Origin: Clostridia bacterium
Lineage (GTDB): Bacteria > Bacillota > Peptococcia > DRI-13 > SM3-B62
Reading direction: 5' to 3'
Length of the DNA stretch: 64,000 nucleotides
NCBI GenBank assembly: GCA_018433675.1
Contig: JAHDQS010000009.1
Span: 1 to 64,000 of the forward strand
The notes beneath the pieces are model-generated. The model did not search any database. It saw only the letters and a program-made list of their open reading frames with translations, and was not told where the DNA came from. Made by a program: the position numbers and the translations under genes. This document shows, piece by piece, positions 42,884 through 51,091 of the stretch. The first letter of the stretch is position 1, and each line of letters begins with the position of its first letter.

Positions 42884-44111
42884 AGTGGTTTTGCTGTTTG
42901 TGTGCCTATTTTCTATACTCATCACGGCCGGATGTTGGGGAGCAAGGGAGACAGACGAAATGGGATATGTATTATCCTTGGGGATTGATCAAGGAGTTGA
43001 AAATGTAATTCAGGTTACCTTTCAGATTGCCATACCACAGTCACCGGAAGGCGGAGGAGGTGGCGGAGGAGGTGATAAAGAGAACAATATAGTAGTTTCG
43101 GTAGAGGCGGCTTCCCTTTTCGGTGCGCTACAGTTAGCAAATTCCTTTGTCAGCAGAGAGCTTACCCTTATTCATAACAGGGCGGTGATAGTTTCTGAAG
43201 AGATCGCCAGGGAAGGTATTAACAAATATCTTGAGCCTTTAGTTAGGAGCAGGGAAATAAGAAGGAACACCTTTTTTCTTGTGACTAGGGGCATGGCTAA
43301 GGAGTTTGTCGAAAGCAATCAACCCTTACTGGAAAGAAATGCGGCCCGAGACTTTGAACTCCTTCTGGCCGGGCGGAAGGTCGTAGGGTTTATTCCCAAT
43401 TCTATAATTAATGATATCCATAGATCCGTAAATGATTATGGCAGAGAAGCGATTGTGGCCCTTGTCGGTGTCAATAATGATAAAAAGGGAGAGGAAAAGC
43501 AAGAGGATTATCAAACTATGGTAAAAAGTGAGACGGCCCTTTTTCCCAACGAAGTTCCCCGCGAGGGTGGCAATAAAATAGAGGCTATCGGCTTAGCGGT
43601 TTTTCACGGGGATAGGCTCAAGGGTTACCTTAACGGATTAGAAACAAGCTACTACCAGATGATAACAGGCGACTTCAGGAGCGCGATCTATTCCTTTCCT
43701 GACCCGGAGAAGCCGGATGGGCACCTGATTGTTGTAAGGGTGACCAAAGGACGCAATCCACAATTCAAGGTCGTCTTTGAAGAGGGGAAGGTTGTCCCTT
43801 CTCTAGAGGTTACTCTCGCTTTGGAAGGAGAAATCCTCAGTATACAAAGTGGTCTTGAATATGAGAAAGGTAGTAAAGAAAAAGAACTGGAGGAATATCT
43901 GGCAAGATATCTGGCCTCCGGTGCCAACGATGTGATTAAAAAAACACAGAACGAGTTGGCCTGCGATATTTTTGGACTGGGTGATAAATTGCGCAAGTAT
44001 TTTTGGACTTTTCAGGAATGGAAGGATTACAACTGGCTGGAAAAGTACCCGTCCTCTGAGGTCAATGTTAAGGTCAACCTCATAATACGGCGGACAGGGC
44101 TTTCATCTTAA
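42864..44111 (+). CDS. gerC: Spore germinant receptor subunit C (lipoprotein)
   Basis: 415 residues with a signal peptide and lipobox ITAGC (Cys near residue 23), followed by GARETDEMGYVLSLGIDQ, the hallmark of Ger(x)C. Domain 2 and 3 features follow (FVSRELTLIHNRAVIVSEE, AIGLAVFHGDRLKGYLNG). Odd feature: a run of eight glycines near residue 63-70, unusual in this family and probably a flexible loop. Starts within gerB (overlap 20 nt) with GGGAAGGGGTAAGG upstream. A small membrane gene follows after 25 nt. Confidence 0.92.
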   Translation: MTRKRSRVVLLFVCLFSILITAGCWGARETDEMGYVLSLGIDQGVENVIQVTFQIAIPQSPEGGGGGGGGDKENNIVVSVEAASLFGALQLANSFVSRELTLIHNRAVIVSEEIAREGINKYLEPLVRSREIRRNTFFLVTRGMAKEFVESNQPLLERNAARDFELLLAGRKVVGFIPNSIINDIHRSVNDYGREAIVALVGVNNDKKGEEKQEDYQTMVKSETALFPNEVPREGGNKIEAIGLAVFHGDRLKGYLNGLETSYYQMITGDFRSAIYSFPDPEKPDGHLIVVRVTKGRNPQFKVVFEEGKVVPSLEVTLALEGEILSIQSGLEYEKGSKEKELEEYLARYLASGANDVIKKTQNELACDIFGLGDKLRKYFWTFQEWKDYNWLEKYPSSEVNVKVNLIIRRTGLSS

Positions 44112-44136
44112 CTAGTGATGCAGGAGGCGAAAGATA

Positions 44137-44319
44137 ATGGAATCCAATATTTACGATTATGTCTTAATGCTTATTCCTTTGGCGGTGGGAGTTTATACGA
44201 TGAGTTACGCAAGGTGGTTATGGCAAAAAAAATTAAGGCGTGGGGCTGTTGGTGTTTTTTGCATTGCCTTGTTTGCTGTAATATATCCTGGTATAGTGTT
44301 GTTTTTAGTTCATGTTTGA
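44137..44319 (+). CDS. Small two-TM protein, candidate germinant receptor D subunit
   Basis: 60 residues with two predicted membrane segments (YVLMLIPLAVGVYTMSYARW and AVGVFCIALFAVIYPGIVLF) joined by a basic loop WQKKLRRG. Perfect AGGAGG 9 nt before ATG. It lies 25 nt after gerC on the same strand. Some Bacillus ger operons carry a small two-TM fourth gene (D subunit, e.g. gerKD) that modulates receptor function. Size, topology and position fit, but similarity is not proven. An overlapping frame from 44115 is less likely because it lacks the ribosome site. Confidence 0.68.
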   Translation: MESNIYDYVLMLIPLAVGVYTMSYARWLWQKKLRRGAVGVFCIALFAVIYPGIVLFLVHV

Positions 44320-44411
44320 AAAAATATTTTGCATACAGAACACAATATACCAAAAACATGTTATAATGTAGACCGAACTTTTATTAATGTAATATGAGGA
44401 GGAGTAAGAAA

Positions 44412-45659
44412 ATGAACAATGACCTTTTTTGTGAAAGGGCAATCAGCCTGGTTAAGAAGGCTTGTGAAATCCTGAAGTTGGACGAGGCCACAGAACAGAT
44501 CATATGTGAGCCCAAACGTGCGATTGAAGTAACCATACCTGTCAAGATGGATGATGGTTCAACCCGTACATTTAAAGGCTGGAGGGTTTTACATACTGAT
44601 GCTCCCGGACCAGGCAAAGGCGGGCTGCGTTTTCATCCTGACACAAACTATGGTGAAGTCAGGGCGCTGGCTACATTGATGACCTTTAAGTGCTCAGTTG
44701 CCGGTATACCCTACGGGGGTGGTAAGGGAGGAATCCGCGTTAACCCGAAGGAATTATCAAAAGCGGAGTTGGAGAGGCTCAGCCGTGCTTATATGCGGGC
44801 CATTGCCCAGTTTGTCGGTGTTGATAGAGACATACCGGCTCCTGATGTTTATACTAATCCTCAGATAATGGCCTGGATGATGGACGAGCTTTCGGTCATC
44901 AGGCAATATAACGAATTTGGGTGTATTACCGGTAAACCTTTGTCGGTGGGAGGTTCAAAAGGACGGGCGTCTGCTACCGCCCAAGGGAATCTTTATGTCA
45001 CCAGGGCAGCGCTTAGGTATATGGGTAAAGAGCTGGAAGGTGCCAAGGTATGTGTCCATGGGTGTGGTAATGCCGGAGGCATTGCAGCTAAGCTATTCTC
45101 TGCCGCAGGGGCGAAAATTGTCGCTATTTGTGATAGCAAAACAGCTATTTATGATCCGGACGGAATCGATATAGATTTGGTTATGGAGACGAAAGCAAAA
45201 ACCGGTAGTCTGAAAGAATATCCTAGAGGGAAACAGATAACACCGGATGAAGTAATAGCCACTCCGTGTGATATTTTCTTACCGGCCTCACTGGAAGGGA
45301 TTATCGATAAGGACAATGCGGATAAGATTCAGGCAAGTCTTATTTCCGAGATGGCTAATGGTCCTATTACGCCGGAAGCCGACACAATATTAAGCAAAAA
45401 GGGAACAATAATTCTTCCTGATATATTGGCAAGCGCCGGTGGAGTTATCGTCAGCTATTTTGAATGGGTTCAAAATAGGGGTGGGTACTACTGGTCTGAT
45501 GCTGAGGTGCAGGAAAAGCTGGAAGCAAAGCTGGTTGAAGCCCTCGATGAAATCAAGAAATTTAAAGAGGAATACAAGCTTGACAGCTGGCGCCATGCAG
45601 CGTTCGGTGTAGCCGTGGCTAGGGTTGTACAGTCAATGAAGGATAGAGGCTGGTGCTAA
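44412..45659 (+). CDS. gdhA: Glutamate dehydrogenase
   Basis: Hexameric Glu/Leu/Phe/Val dehydrogenase interconverting glutamate and 2-oxoglutarate plus ammonia. About 415 residues. Substrate-site VLHTDAPGPGKGGLRFHP near residue 58-75, the catalytic lysine in PYGGGKGGI near 100, and the dinucleotide loop GCGNAGGIAAKL near 220. ATG 44412 has GAGGAGGAG upstream. A -10 like TATAAT at 44362-44367 lies in the gap after the ger operon. NAD is the more likely cofactor in fermentative Clostridia, but this is inference. Confidence 0.95.
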   Translation: MNNDLFCERAISLVKKACEILKLDEATEQIICEPKRAIEVTIPVKMDDGSTRTFKGWRVLHTDAPGPGKGGLRFHPDTNYGEVRALATLMTFKCSVAGIPYGGGKGGIRVNPKELSKAELERLSRAYMRAIAQFVGVDRDIPAPDVYTNPQIMAWMMDELSVIRQYNEFGCITGKPLSVGGSKGRASATAQGNLYVTRAALRYMGKELEGAKVCVHGCGNAGGIAAKLFSAAGAKIVAICDSKTAIYDPDGIDIDLVMETKAKTGSLKEYPRGKQITPDEVIATPCDIFLPASLEGIIDKDNADKIQASLISEMANGPITPEADTILSKKGTIILPDILASAGGVIVSYFEWVQNRGGYYWSDAEVQEKLEAKLVEALDEIKKFKEEYKLDSWRHAAFGVAVARVVQSMKDRGWC

Positions 45660-45746
45660 GACCGGTTCAGTCGTGAACAATAACAAAAAGGCCCGCATAA
45701 ACATATCATATTAGAGCAAATTCCTTTGCAAAGGAGATGTTCTTAA

Positions 45747-46823
45747 ATGCGGTATGTTGTTCAGACGGGCGATACGCTATATACGATTGCCCAGAAGTTT
45801 AACACGACTGTCGATGTGCTCACCAGATTGAATAACATAAGTGATCCAAATGTAATCTATGTGGGTCAGGTGCTCATAATCTCTGAAGAGGGCGTTCCTT
45901 CACCGCCTCCTTCTGTGCCGACACCTCCCACCGTGCCGTCTCCTCCTGCGGTTTCAACTTGTCCGGAATTAAGAATAGGGTCTCGAGGGGTAGCGGTAAG
46001 AAGGCTGCAAGAACTTTTAGAGGCCAAGGGCTTTGAACCTGGACTGCTTGACGGCGTTTTCGGCATCAGAACCCAAACGTCGGTGAAGTCAGTTCAGAGG
46101 CAGAATAATCTGCCCGTTACCGGAATTGTTGATGTGGCAACTTGGAGGGCTTTGGGAGAAACATGTATTGACGTTACCCCTCCATCCCAGGAATATCATT
46201 GTCCCGTGTTGAGAGTGGGTAATACAGGACCAGCAGTGAGATTTTTGCAGACGCTGTTAAGAAGAAAGGGTATTTACAGGGGCGAGATCGACGGAATTTT
46301 TGGAAGCAGAACACAGCAGGCTGTACGAGAGTTTCAACGCCGGCAAGGTCTTATGGTGACAGGTGTTGTTAATGTGGCAACCTGGGAAGCGTTGGGAGTA
46401 AAATGTATTACCGAGCCAAGGCCACCTGTTGATTCGCCGGTCAGTACTAGGGTAGGGAGAGGAATCAGACATATCTTTTACACCGACAAGCGTGTTTATA
46501 GCCGGGGTGAAAGAATTAAAATGTCATTGATTAAGACTAACATCACAGACAGCGAGATAGATTTACGCTATAGCACAAGCCAAATAGTGGAAATTACAGC
46601 TGCGAATTCTAGCGGCAATATCGTTTGGCGTTATTCGACCAACCAAAATTTCGCTCAGTTCACCAGGATAATTACCATTTTTCCGGGCGGGACACAGTTG
46701 ATTAATGAGTATTGGGATCAGCGCAACGATGCCGGCAGGCAAGTGCTGCCCGGAAATTATACCCTGACGATTACTAACTTAGCTACCAATGTCAGTGTAT
46801 CAGTACAAATACAGATAAGATAA
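45747..46823 (+). CDS. LysM / double peptidoglycan-binding / BsuPI-domain protein
   Basis: 358 residues in four parts. LysM at 1-48 (YVVQTGDTLYTIAQKFNTT), then a Pro-rich linker (VPSPPPSVPTPPTVPSPP), two PG_binding_1 repeats at about 73-140 and 150-217 (each starting CP.LR.G and ending ATW.ALG..C), and a C-terminal BsuPI-like beta domain from about 232 (DKRVYSRGERIKMSL, GNYTLTITN). No signal peptide is seen, so export may be non-classical or mother-cell deposition on the spore. AAGGAGATG precedes ATG by about 10 nt. A spore or cortex-binding role is plausible. Confidence 0.85.
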   Translation: MRYVVQTGDTLYTIAQKFNTTVDVLTRLNNISDPNVIYVGQVLIISEEGVPSPPPSVPTPPTVPSPPAVSTCPELRIGSRGVAVRRLQELLEAKGFEPGLLDGVFGIRTQTSVKSVQRQNNLPVTGIVDVATWRALGETCIDVTPPSQEYHCPVLRVGNTGPAVRFLQTLLRRKGIYRGEIDGIFGSRTQQAVREFQRRQGLMVTGVVNVATWEALGVKCITEPRPPVDSPVSTRVGRGIRHIFYTDKRVYSRGERIKMSLIKTNITDSEIDLRYSTSQIVEITAANSSGNIVWRYSTNQNFAQFTRIITIFPGGTQLINEYWDQRNDAGRQVLPGNYTLTITNLATNVSVSVQIQIR

Positions 46824-46838
46824 TGCAAAAGAAAGAAA

Positions 46839-46891
46839 AAACAAGCGAGAAAGCCGATTTTCGGTGTTAAAAATGGCCTCGCTTGTTTTTT
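46839..46891. terminator. Bidirectional terminator
   Basis: AAACAAGCGAG (46839-46849) pairs perfectly with CTCGCTTGTTT (46878-46888). T run follows on the plus strand to 46891; an A run precedes on the left (46835-46841), giving a T run on the reverse strand. It separates the convergent LysM and diguanylate cyclase genes. Confidence 0.87.
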
Positions 46892-46917
46892 ATTGTGAAA
46901 ACAACAAGGTTCCCGGG

Positions 46918-46950
46918 ACCCGACAGCAATCTTTGATTGCGATGTCGGGT
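46918..46950. other. Second hairpin after the diguanylate cyclase gene
   Basis: ACCCGACA (46918-46925) with TGTCGGGT (46943-46950), and inside it GCAATC (46926-46931) with GATTGC (46935-46940), loop TTT. It lies 23 nt downstream of the diguanylate cyclase stop, reading leftward, and may help end that transcript. Confidence 0.55.
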
Positions 46951-46972
46951 GGGGTTCTTATTGTGATGAGGA

Positions 46973-47935
46973 TCAGTAGACAAATACGCAATTCTTGCCC
47001 ATTTCCTTTGCTTTATAGAGTGCTTCATCGGCTTTTTGCAAAATGGTATCTTCGGTATCACCATTTTCGGGGAAAGAGGCTATGCCGATGGAAATGCTCA
47101 GGTCAGGATATGGCAACAGTTTGGGATTGATCAAGACATTATTTCTTATTCTTTCGGCGATGTTGCGACTTATTTCCTTTGGGGTTTTTGGGAGAATAAT
47201 AGCGAACTCGTCACCTCCGTATCTGGTAACGAAATCATCTGTTCTGGTGGATTCTTTCAGGATGCTGGCAATTATTTTCAAGACATAATCTCCATGGTGA
47301 TGTCCCTGGGTATCGTTGAGATTTTTAAAGTTATCAAGGTCTATTAAAACAAGACTAAAGGGTTCTTTGTCACCGACAAGTTTCTTTAAAACAGTGGTAA
47401 ATAGACGCCTGTTGAAAATCTTGGTTAAACTGTCCTGGTTTGCCTGCTTGTAGTAGGCTTGCTGGACATGATGCACTAAAAATCTGGTAAAATATGCGGT
47501 TATGAAAAAAAATGTTATCTGGATAATAACAGGAGGCAGCGGATATTTGCGCAGACAGGCCACAATAAGATAGCTGAATCCTGCAAAGATGGCTCCGGCG
47601 AAGGGGAAATAAGGCTTTCCAATGAAAGAAAGCGCAATAATGGGGAAAAGATAGATGTTGGAAAGTACTGTTGAATATTTTTGACAATAATATATCAGCA
47701 GGCTGATAACCGTCATGTCAATTATCAAGGGAATAGGTAATAATATACAAAGCCAATAATTAAGCCGCGGCAGTGCAAAGAGGAGAGCTGAATACAATAA
47801 CGCAAAACCGGCAATATAATAAAGCTGTTGCGGTAAGGTTCTATCCAGTAGCAGCAAAAAAGGAAAAAACAGGATAGAGGTCATAAGGCGTAGAAAAGGG
47901 AGGGTGTCGCGATTGCCGATTTGTTTATGCGGCAT
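46973..47935 (-). CDS. Membrane-bound diguanylate cyclase (GGDEF)
   Basis: 320 residues. The first half has about six hydrophobic segments with short loops, acting as a membrane sensor. The second half is a GGDEF domain that makes cyclic di-GMP: DSLTKIFNRRLF near residue 168, LIDLDNFKNLNDTQGHHHGD near 200 and the active-site RYGGDEFAIILP near 240. The RxxD inhibitory site is not apparent before GGDEF. A stand-alone gene, transcribed leftward, with AAGGAGAAA just ahead of the ATG. Its signal is unknown. Confidence 0.92.
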   Translation of the reverse strand: MPHKQIGNRDTLPFLRLMTSILFFPFLLLLDRTLPQQLYYIAGFALLYSALLFALPRLNYWLCILLPIPLIIDMTVISLLIYYCQKYSTVLSNIYLFPIIALSFIGKPYFPFAGAIFAGFSYLIVACLRKYPLPPVIIQITFFFITAYFTRFLVHHVQQAYYKQANQDSLTKIFNRRLFTTVLKKLVGDKEPFSLVLIDLDNFKNLNDTQGHHHGDYVLKIIASILKESTRTDDFVTRYGGDEFAIILPKTPKEISRNIAERIRNNVLINPKLLPYPDLSISIGIASFPENGDTEDTILQKADEALYKAKEMGKNCVFVY

Positions 47936-48165
47936 AAGGATTTCTCCTTTTTAATTTAGAGCTGTTAGGGTATATTATTCTATAAGTTTTGGCGAGTACC
48001 TTTTAAAAATCAGAAAAAGGTATTAAATTAGTACTTGCATAATACAATAAAAGGTTATTCATATATTAAGCCGAGTGCTGTTAAAATGGTAAAATAAAGG
48101 GACAAATGATATAATCAATCTGTAATTGTCTAACAAAACGAATAAGAATAGTGGGAGGAATCGAT

Positions 48166-49017
48166 ATGTCAAAACAAATCAGCTTGCAGGTGATTTCCGA
48201 AAACAGTGCCGGGCGCGGTAATTTCATTGCCGAGCACGGTCTTGCTTATTTGTTGGAATGTAATGGGGAAAAAATACTTTTTGACACCGGACAAGGACTG
48301 ACGCTGGAACATAATATGAGAATACTCGGTGTTGATATGCGAGAAATAAAAAAGGTCGTTATTAGCCACGGCCATTATGATCATACCGGAGGTTTAATGG
48401 TTTTTGCAGAAAACAGTAGCGGGGCAGAGGTTTTCGCCCATTCCGATATTTTCACAATGAGGTATGCGGTTAAGGACAAAAGCAGACGTGTTGTTGGTAT
48501 TCCTTTTGAAAGGCAGGATTTGGAGAGCAAAGGCCTGAAATTTGTTTTTGACCGGAAGCCTCGGGAGATAAGCAGTGGCTTGATGTCGGCGGGGGAAGTT
48601 GAAAGGTTCACTGAGATACCTCCACATACTTTTGTCAGGGAGAGTGAAAACGGTGAAGAGCCTGATCCGTTCTGGGATGATCAATTTATGTTGGCCTCAA
48701 CACCATGGGGTGATGTATTGATTTTGGGTTGTACCCATTCAGGGCTGGGCAATGCCTTACTGCATGCTCAAAAAATGAATGGCGGCAAGAAAATCAAGAT
48801 GGTCTTGGGAGGCATGCACTTAATTGACATGGATGATGCAGAGGCGAAAAAGAATATAGAGTTGTTAAAGGAAATGGGAGTTGAGTATGCAGCTCCAATT
48901 CATTGCAGTGGTTTTCCTGCCCGGTGTATGGCCAGGGAAATGTTTGGGAAAAAGTATCTTGAACTTAAAGTAGGGACAAAAATGACGTTTAGCGAGGACG
49001 GTTTGCTCGTTAGCTAG
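48166..49017 (+). CDS. MBL-fold metallo-hydrolase
   Basis: About 283 residues of the metallo-beta-lactamase fold. Metal motif ISHGHYDHTGG near residue 64-74, TLILFDTG-like strand LFDTGQGLTLEHN near 36, GCTHSG near 193 and a conserved C-terminal HCSGFPARC region. It belongs to the subgroup often called DHPPS-like or 7,8-dihydropterin-6-methyl-4-(beta-D-ribofuranosyl)aminobenzene-5'-phosphate-synthase-like. ATG 48166 follows GGGAGGAAT. It is 13 nt before queT, itself 13 nt before moaA, suggesting a shared transcript. The link to pterin chemistry and Moco synthesis is suggestive only. Confidence 0.85.
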   Translation: MSKQISLQVISENSAGRGNFIAEHGLAYLLECNGEKILFDTGQGLTLEHNMRILGVDMREIKKVVISHGHYDHTGGLMVFAENSSGAEVFAHSDIFTMRYAVKDKSRRVVGIPFERQDLESKGLKFVFDRKPREISSGLMSAGEVERFTEIPPHTFVRESENGEEPDPFWDDQFMLASTPWGDVLILGCTHSGLGNALLHAQKMNGGKKIKMVLGGMHLIDMDDAEAKKNIELLKEMGVEYAAPIHCSGFPARCMAREMFGKKYLELKVGTKMTFSEDGLLVS

Positions 49018-49030
49018 TGAGAGGTGTGGC

Positions 49031-49486
49031 GTGAATACAAGAAAATTAGTACGTATTGCCGTAATAGCAGCGCTGTACGCAGCTATTACGATTGTACTGC
49101 ATCCCCTCAGTTATGGTGTGGTGCAGGTACGAGTCTCCGAAGCATTGACGGTGGTGCCATTTATTTTTCCGGAAAGCATTGTAGGTTTGTTTTTGGGTTG
49201 TTTAATAGCTAATATTTATGGTGGATTAGGGATGATAGATATTGTTTTTGGCAGTATAGCAACCCTTATTGCCGGTTATCTGACCCGAAAAATGCCCGGC
49301 GTGTGGCTTGCACCTTTGCCACCGGTGTTGGTTAATGCCGTTGTTGTTGCCTTTATACTCAAGATTGTAATAGGAGCACCGCTTGTCTTAAGCATGGTTT
49401 ACGTTGGAGTGGGACAGGCGTTAGCTTGTTACGGTCTGGGACTCCCGCTCCTTTATTTGCTCAAAAACTACAAGTGGGACGAGTAG
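49031..49486 (+). CDS. queT: QueT-family transporter (ECF S component)
   Basis: 151 residues with about five membrane segments. The motif QVRVSEALTVVPFIFPESIVG and FLGCLIANIYGGLGMIDIVFGSIATLIAGYL are the QueT signature, a substrate subunit for queuosine precursors (preQ0/preQ1). Starts at GTG 49031, with GAGAGGTG upstream. Sits between an MBL hydrolase and moaA; no preQ1 riboswitch is visible in the short gap. Queuosine transport is established for the family by genomic context, and not read here. Confidence 0.85.
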   Translation: MNTRKLVRIAVIAALYAAITIVLHPLSYGVVQVRVSEALTVVPFIFPESIVGLFLGCLIANIYGGLGMIDIVFGSIATLIAGYLTRKMPGVWLAPLPPVLVNAVVVAFILKIVIGAPLVLSMVYVGVGQALACYGLGLPLLYLLKNYKWDE

Positions 49487-49499
49487 AGGAGAGAAGATA

Positions 49500-50498
49500 A
49501 TGAAAAAAGAACTTGTCGATAGATTCGGACGAAAGCACGACTATTTAAGGGTCTCGGTAACGGATCGTTGTAATCTGAGATGTGTTTACTGTATGGGCCC
49601 GGAAGGCATACAGCTTATTGATCATAAGAATATTCTGCGTTATGAGGAGATAGTAAAAGTTATTGCTGCTGCTGCCGAGTTGGGTATTGAGCGAATCAGG
49701 CTGACCGGGGGAGAACCGCTGGTAAGATTAGGTATAGAAGAGCTTGTGGCGAAAATCGCGGCAATTCCGGGCATCAAAGATGTTGCTATGACCACAAACG
49801 GCATACTCTTGGCAGAAAAAGCCAAAGTATTGAAAGAGGCAGGATTAAATAGAGTCAATATCAGTATGGATTCTCTCAAGCCAGAGGTTTATCGGGAGAT
49901 TACCCGTGGAGGAGACTTGAATAAGGTTTGGGCAGGGATCAAAGCGGCTCTTGCGTGCGGATTATCTCCTGTCAAAATCAATGTAGTGTTGATGAAGGAC
50001 GTAAATGACAATGAAATCGAGGATTTTTTGCGGTTGGTTTTAGAGTATCCTTTGCATTTGAGATTTATCGAGTACATGCCTCTGGATTCTCACGACAAGG
50101 ACTGGAAGGGAAAGTATCTGCCGTTGGAGACGGTTTTAGAGAAGTCAATTGCTTTGGGTTGTCCCCTACAACCTGTAGAGGACAATGAATCTTCAGGTCC
50201 GGCGGAAATGTATCAATTGCCGGGTGCGCCGGGGCTGGTTGGGCTGATCCATCCGATAAGCTGTCACTTTTGTGATAAATGCAAAAGGTTGCGTTTGACG
50301 GCAGACGGTTTTATTAAACCCTGTTTGTATTGGCAGGGAGAGTTTTCCGTGTTGCCGTTCCTCCAAGATAATATGGGACTAAAGGGTATTTTGCAGAAAG
50401 CACTTGATTATAAGAAGGAGAGGCATGCCATGTATACGGAAAATCGGGATAGACAAGAAAATGGTATAGTGCGCGGCATGTCTAAAATCGGAGGATGA
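49500..50498 (+). CDS. moaA: GTP 3',8-cyclase
   Basis: Radical SAM enzyme that starts molybdenum cofactor synthesis from GTP. 332 residues. Both 4Fe-4S clusters are present: CNLRCVYC near residue 24-31 and the C-terminal CHFCDKC plus CLYW about 14 residues later. The C-terminal Gly-Gly tail needed for activity is there (KIGG). Other: RLTGGEPLVR near 68. Followed by moaC after 12 nt, with GAGGGGGAG between. Confidence 0.95.
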   Translation: MKKELVDRFGRKHDYLRVSVTDRCNLRCVYCMGPEGIQLIDHKNILRYEEIVKVIAAAAELGIERIRLTGGEPLVRLGIEELVAKIAAIPGIKDVAMTTNGILLAEKAKVLKEAGLNRVNISMDSLKPEVYREITRGGDLNKVWAGIKAALACGLSPVKINVVLMKDVNDNEIEDFLRLVLEYPLHLRFIEYMPLDSHDKDWKGKYLPLETVLEKSIALGCPLQPVEDNESSGPAEMYQLPGAPGLVGLIHPISCHFCDKCKRLRLTADGFIKPCLYWQGEFSVLPFLQDNMGLKGILQKALDYKKERHAMYTENRDRQENGIVRGMSKIGG

Positions 50499-50510
50499 GG
50501 GGGAGTAGCG

Positions 50511-51053
50511 ATGAAACCGCCTGTTCTATCGACCGCGGGAGAGACCAACGGTGGGTTTACTCATTTTGATGACCAGGGAAGGGCAAAGATGGTGGATGTA
50601 ACCAAAAAAGGTACAACCAACAGGGTGGCGGTTGCCAGGGGCGAAATTGTAATGAGCAGAGAAACCATGCGGATGGTGGAGGAAGGGCAAATGGCTAAAG
50701 GAGATGTATTGGCCGTTGCTCAGGTTGCCGCAGTGATGGGTGCAAAGGAAACGAGTCGTCTCATTCCGATGTGTCATCCGCTGATGCTTGGCGGGATTTC
50801 GGTAGATTTTCGTTTTGCTGAGGAAGCAAAAGATGTAGATGGCGAAAATCCCCAAGGCAAAATAGAGGTGACGGTTGAGGTTAAACTGGCCGGACAGACC
50901 GGTGTGGAAATGGAAGCGTTGACCGGAGTGAGTGTTGCGCTTTTAACCATCTATGACATGTGCAAGGCTGTCGAAAAGAAAATGGTGATAAGCAATATCC
51001 GTTTGTTAGAAAAAAAAGGCGGAAGGTCGGGTTATTTTATCAATGACGCATGA
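50511..51053 (+). CDS. moaC: Cyclic pyranopterin monophosphate synthase
   Basis: Converts the MoaA product into cyclic pyranopterin monophosphate. 180 residues, somewhat longer than usual through an N-terminal tail (KPPVLSTAGETNGGFTHFD). Conserved: MVDVTKK near residue 27, PMCHPL near 84, GVEMEALTGVSVALLTIYDMCKA near 130-152 with the catalytic Asp and the following Lys-Lys. Next gene lies 38 nt further on. MoaD and MoaE are not in the window. Confidence 0.94.
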   Translation: MKPPVLSTAGETNGGFTHFDDQGRAKMVDVTKKGTTNRVAVARGEIVMSRETMRMVEEGQMAKGDVLAVAQVAAVMGAKETSRLIPMCHPLMLGGISVDFRFAEEAKDVDGENPQGKIEVTVEVKLAGQTGVEMEALTGVSVALLTIYDMCKAVEKKMVISNIRLLEKKGGRSGYFINDA

Positions 51054-51091
51054 TTTAAGGTGATTTTGTTATTAAGGGTTGGTGAAGGGAA

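Noticed and set aside
44115-44366. 83-codon ORF overlapping the small ger gene
   Set aside because: The frame from 44137 has a perfect AGGAGG and a two-TM product; this one lacks both.
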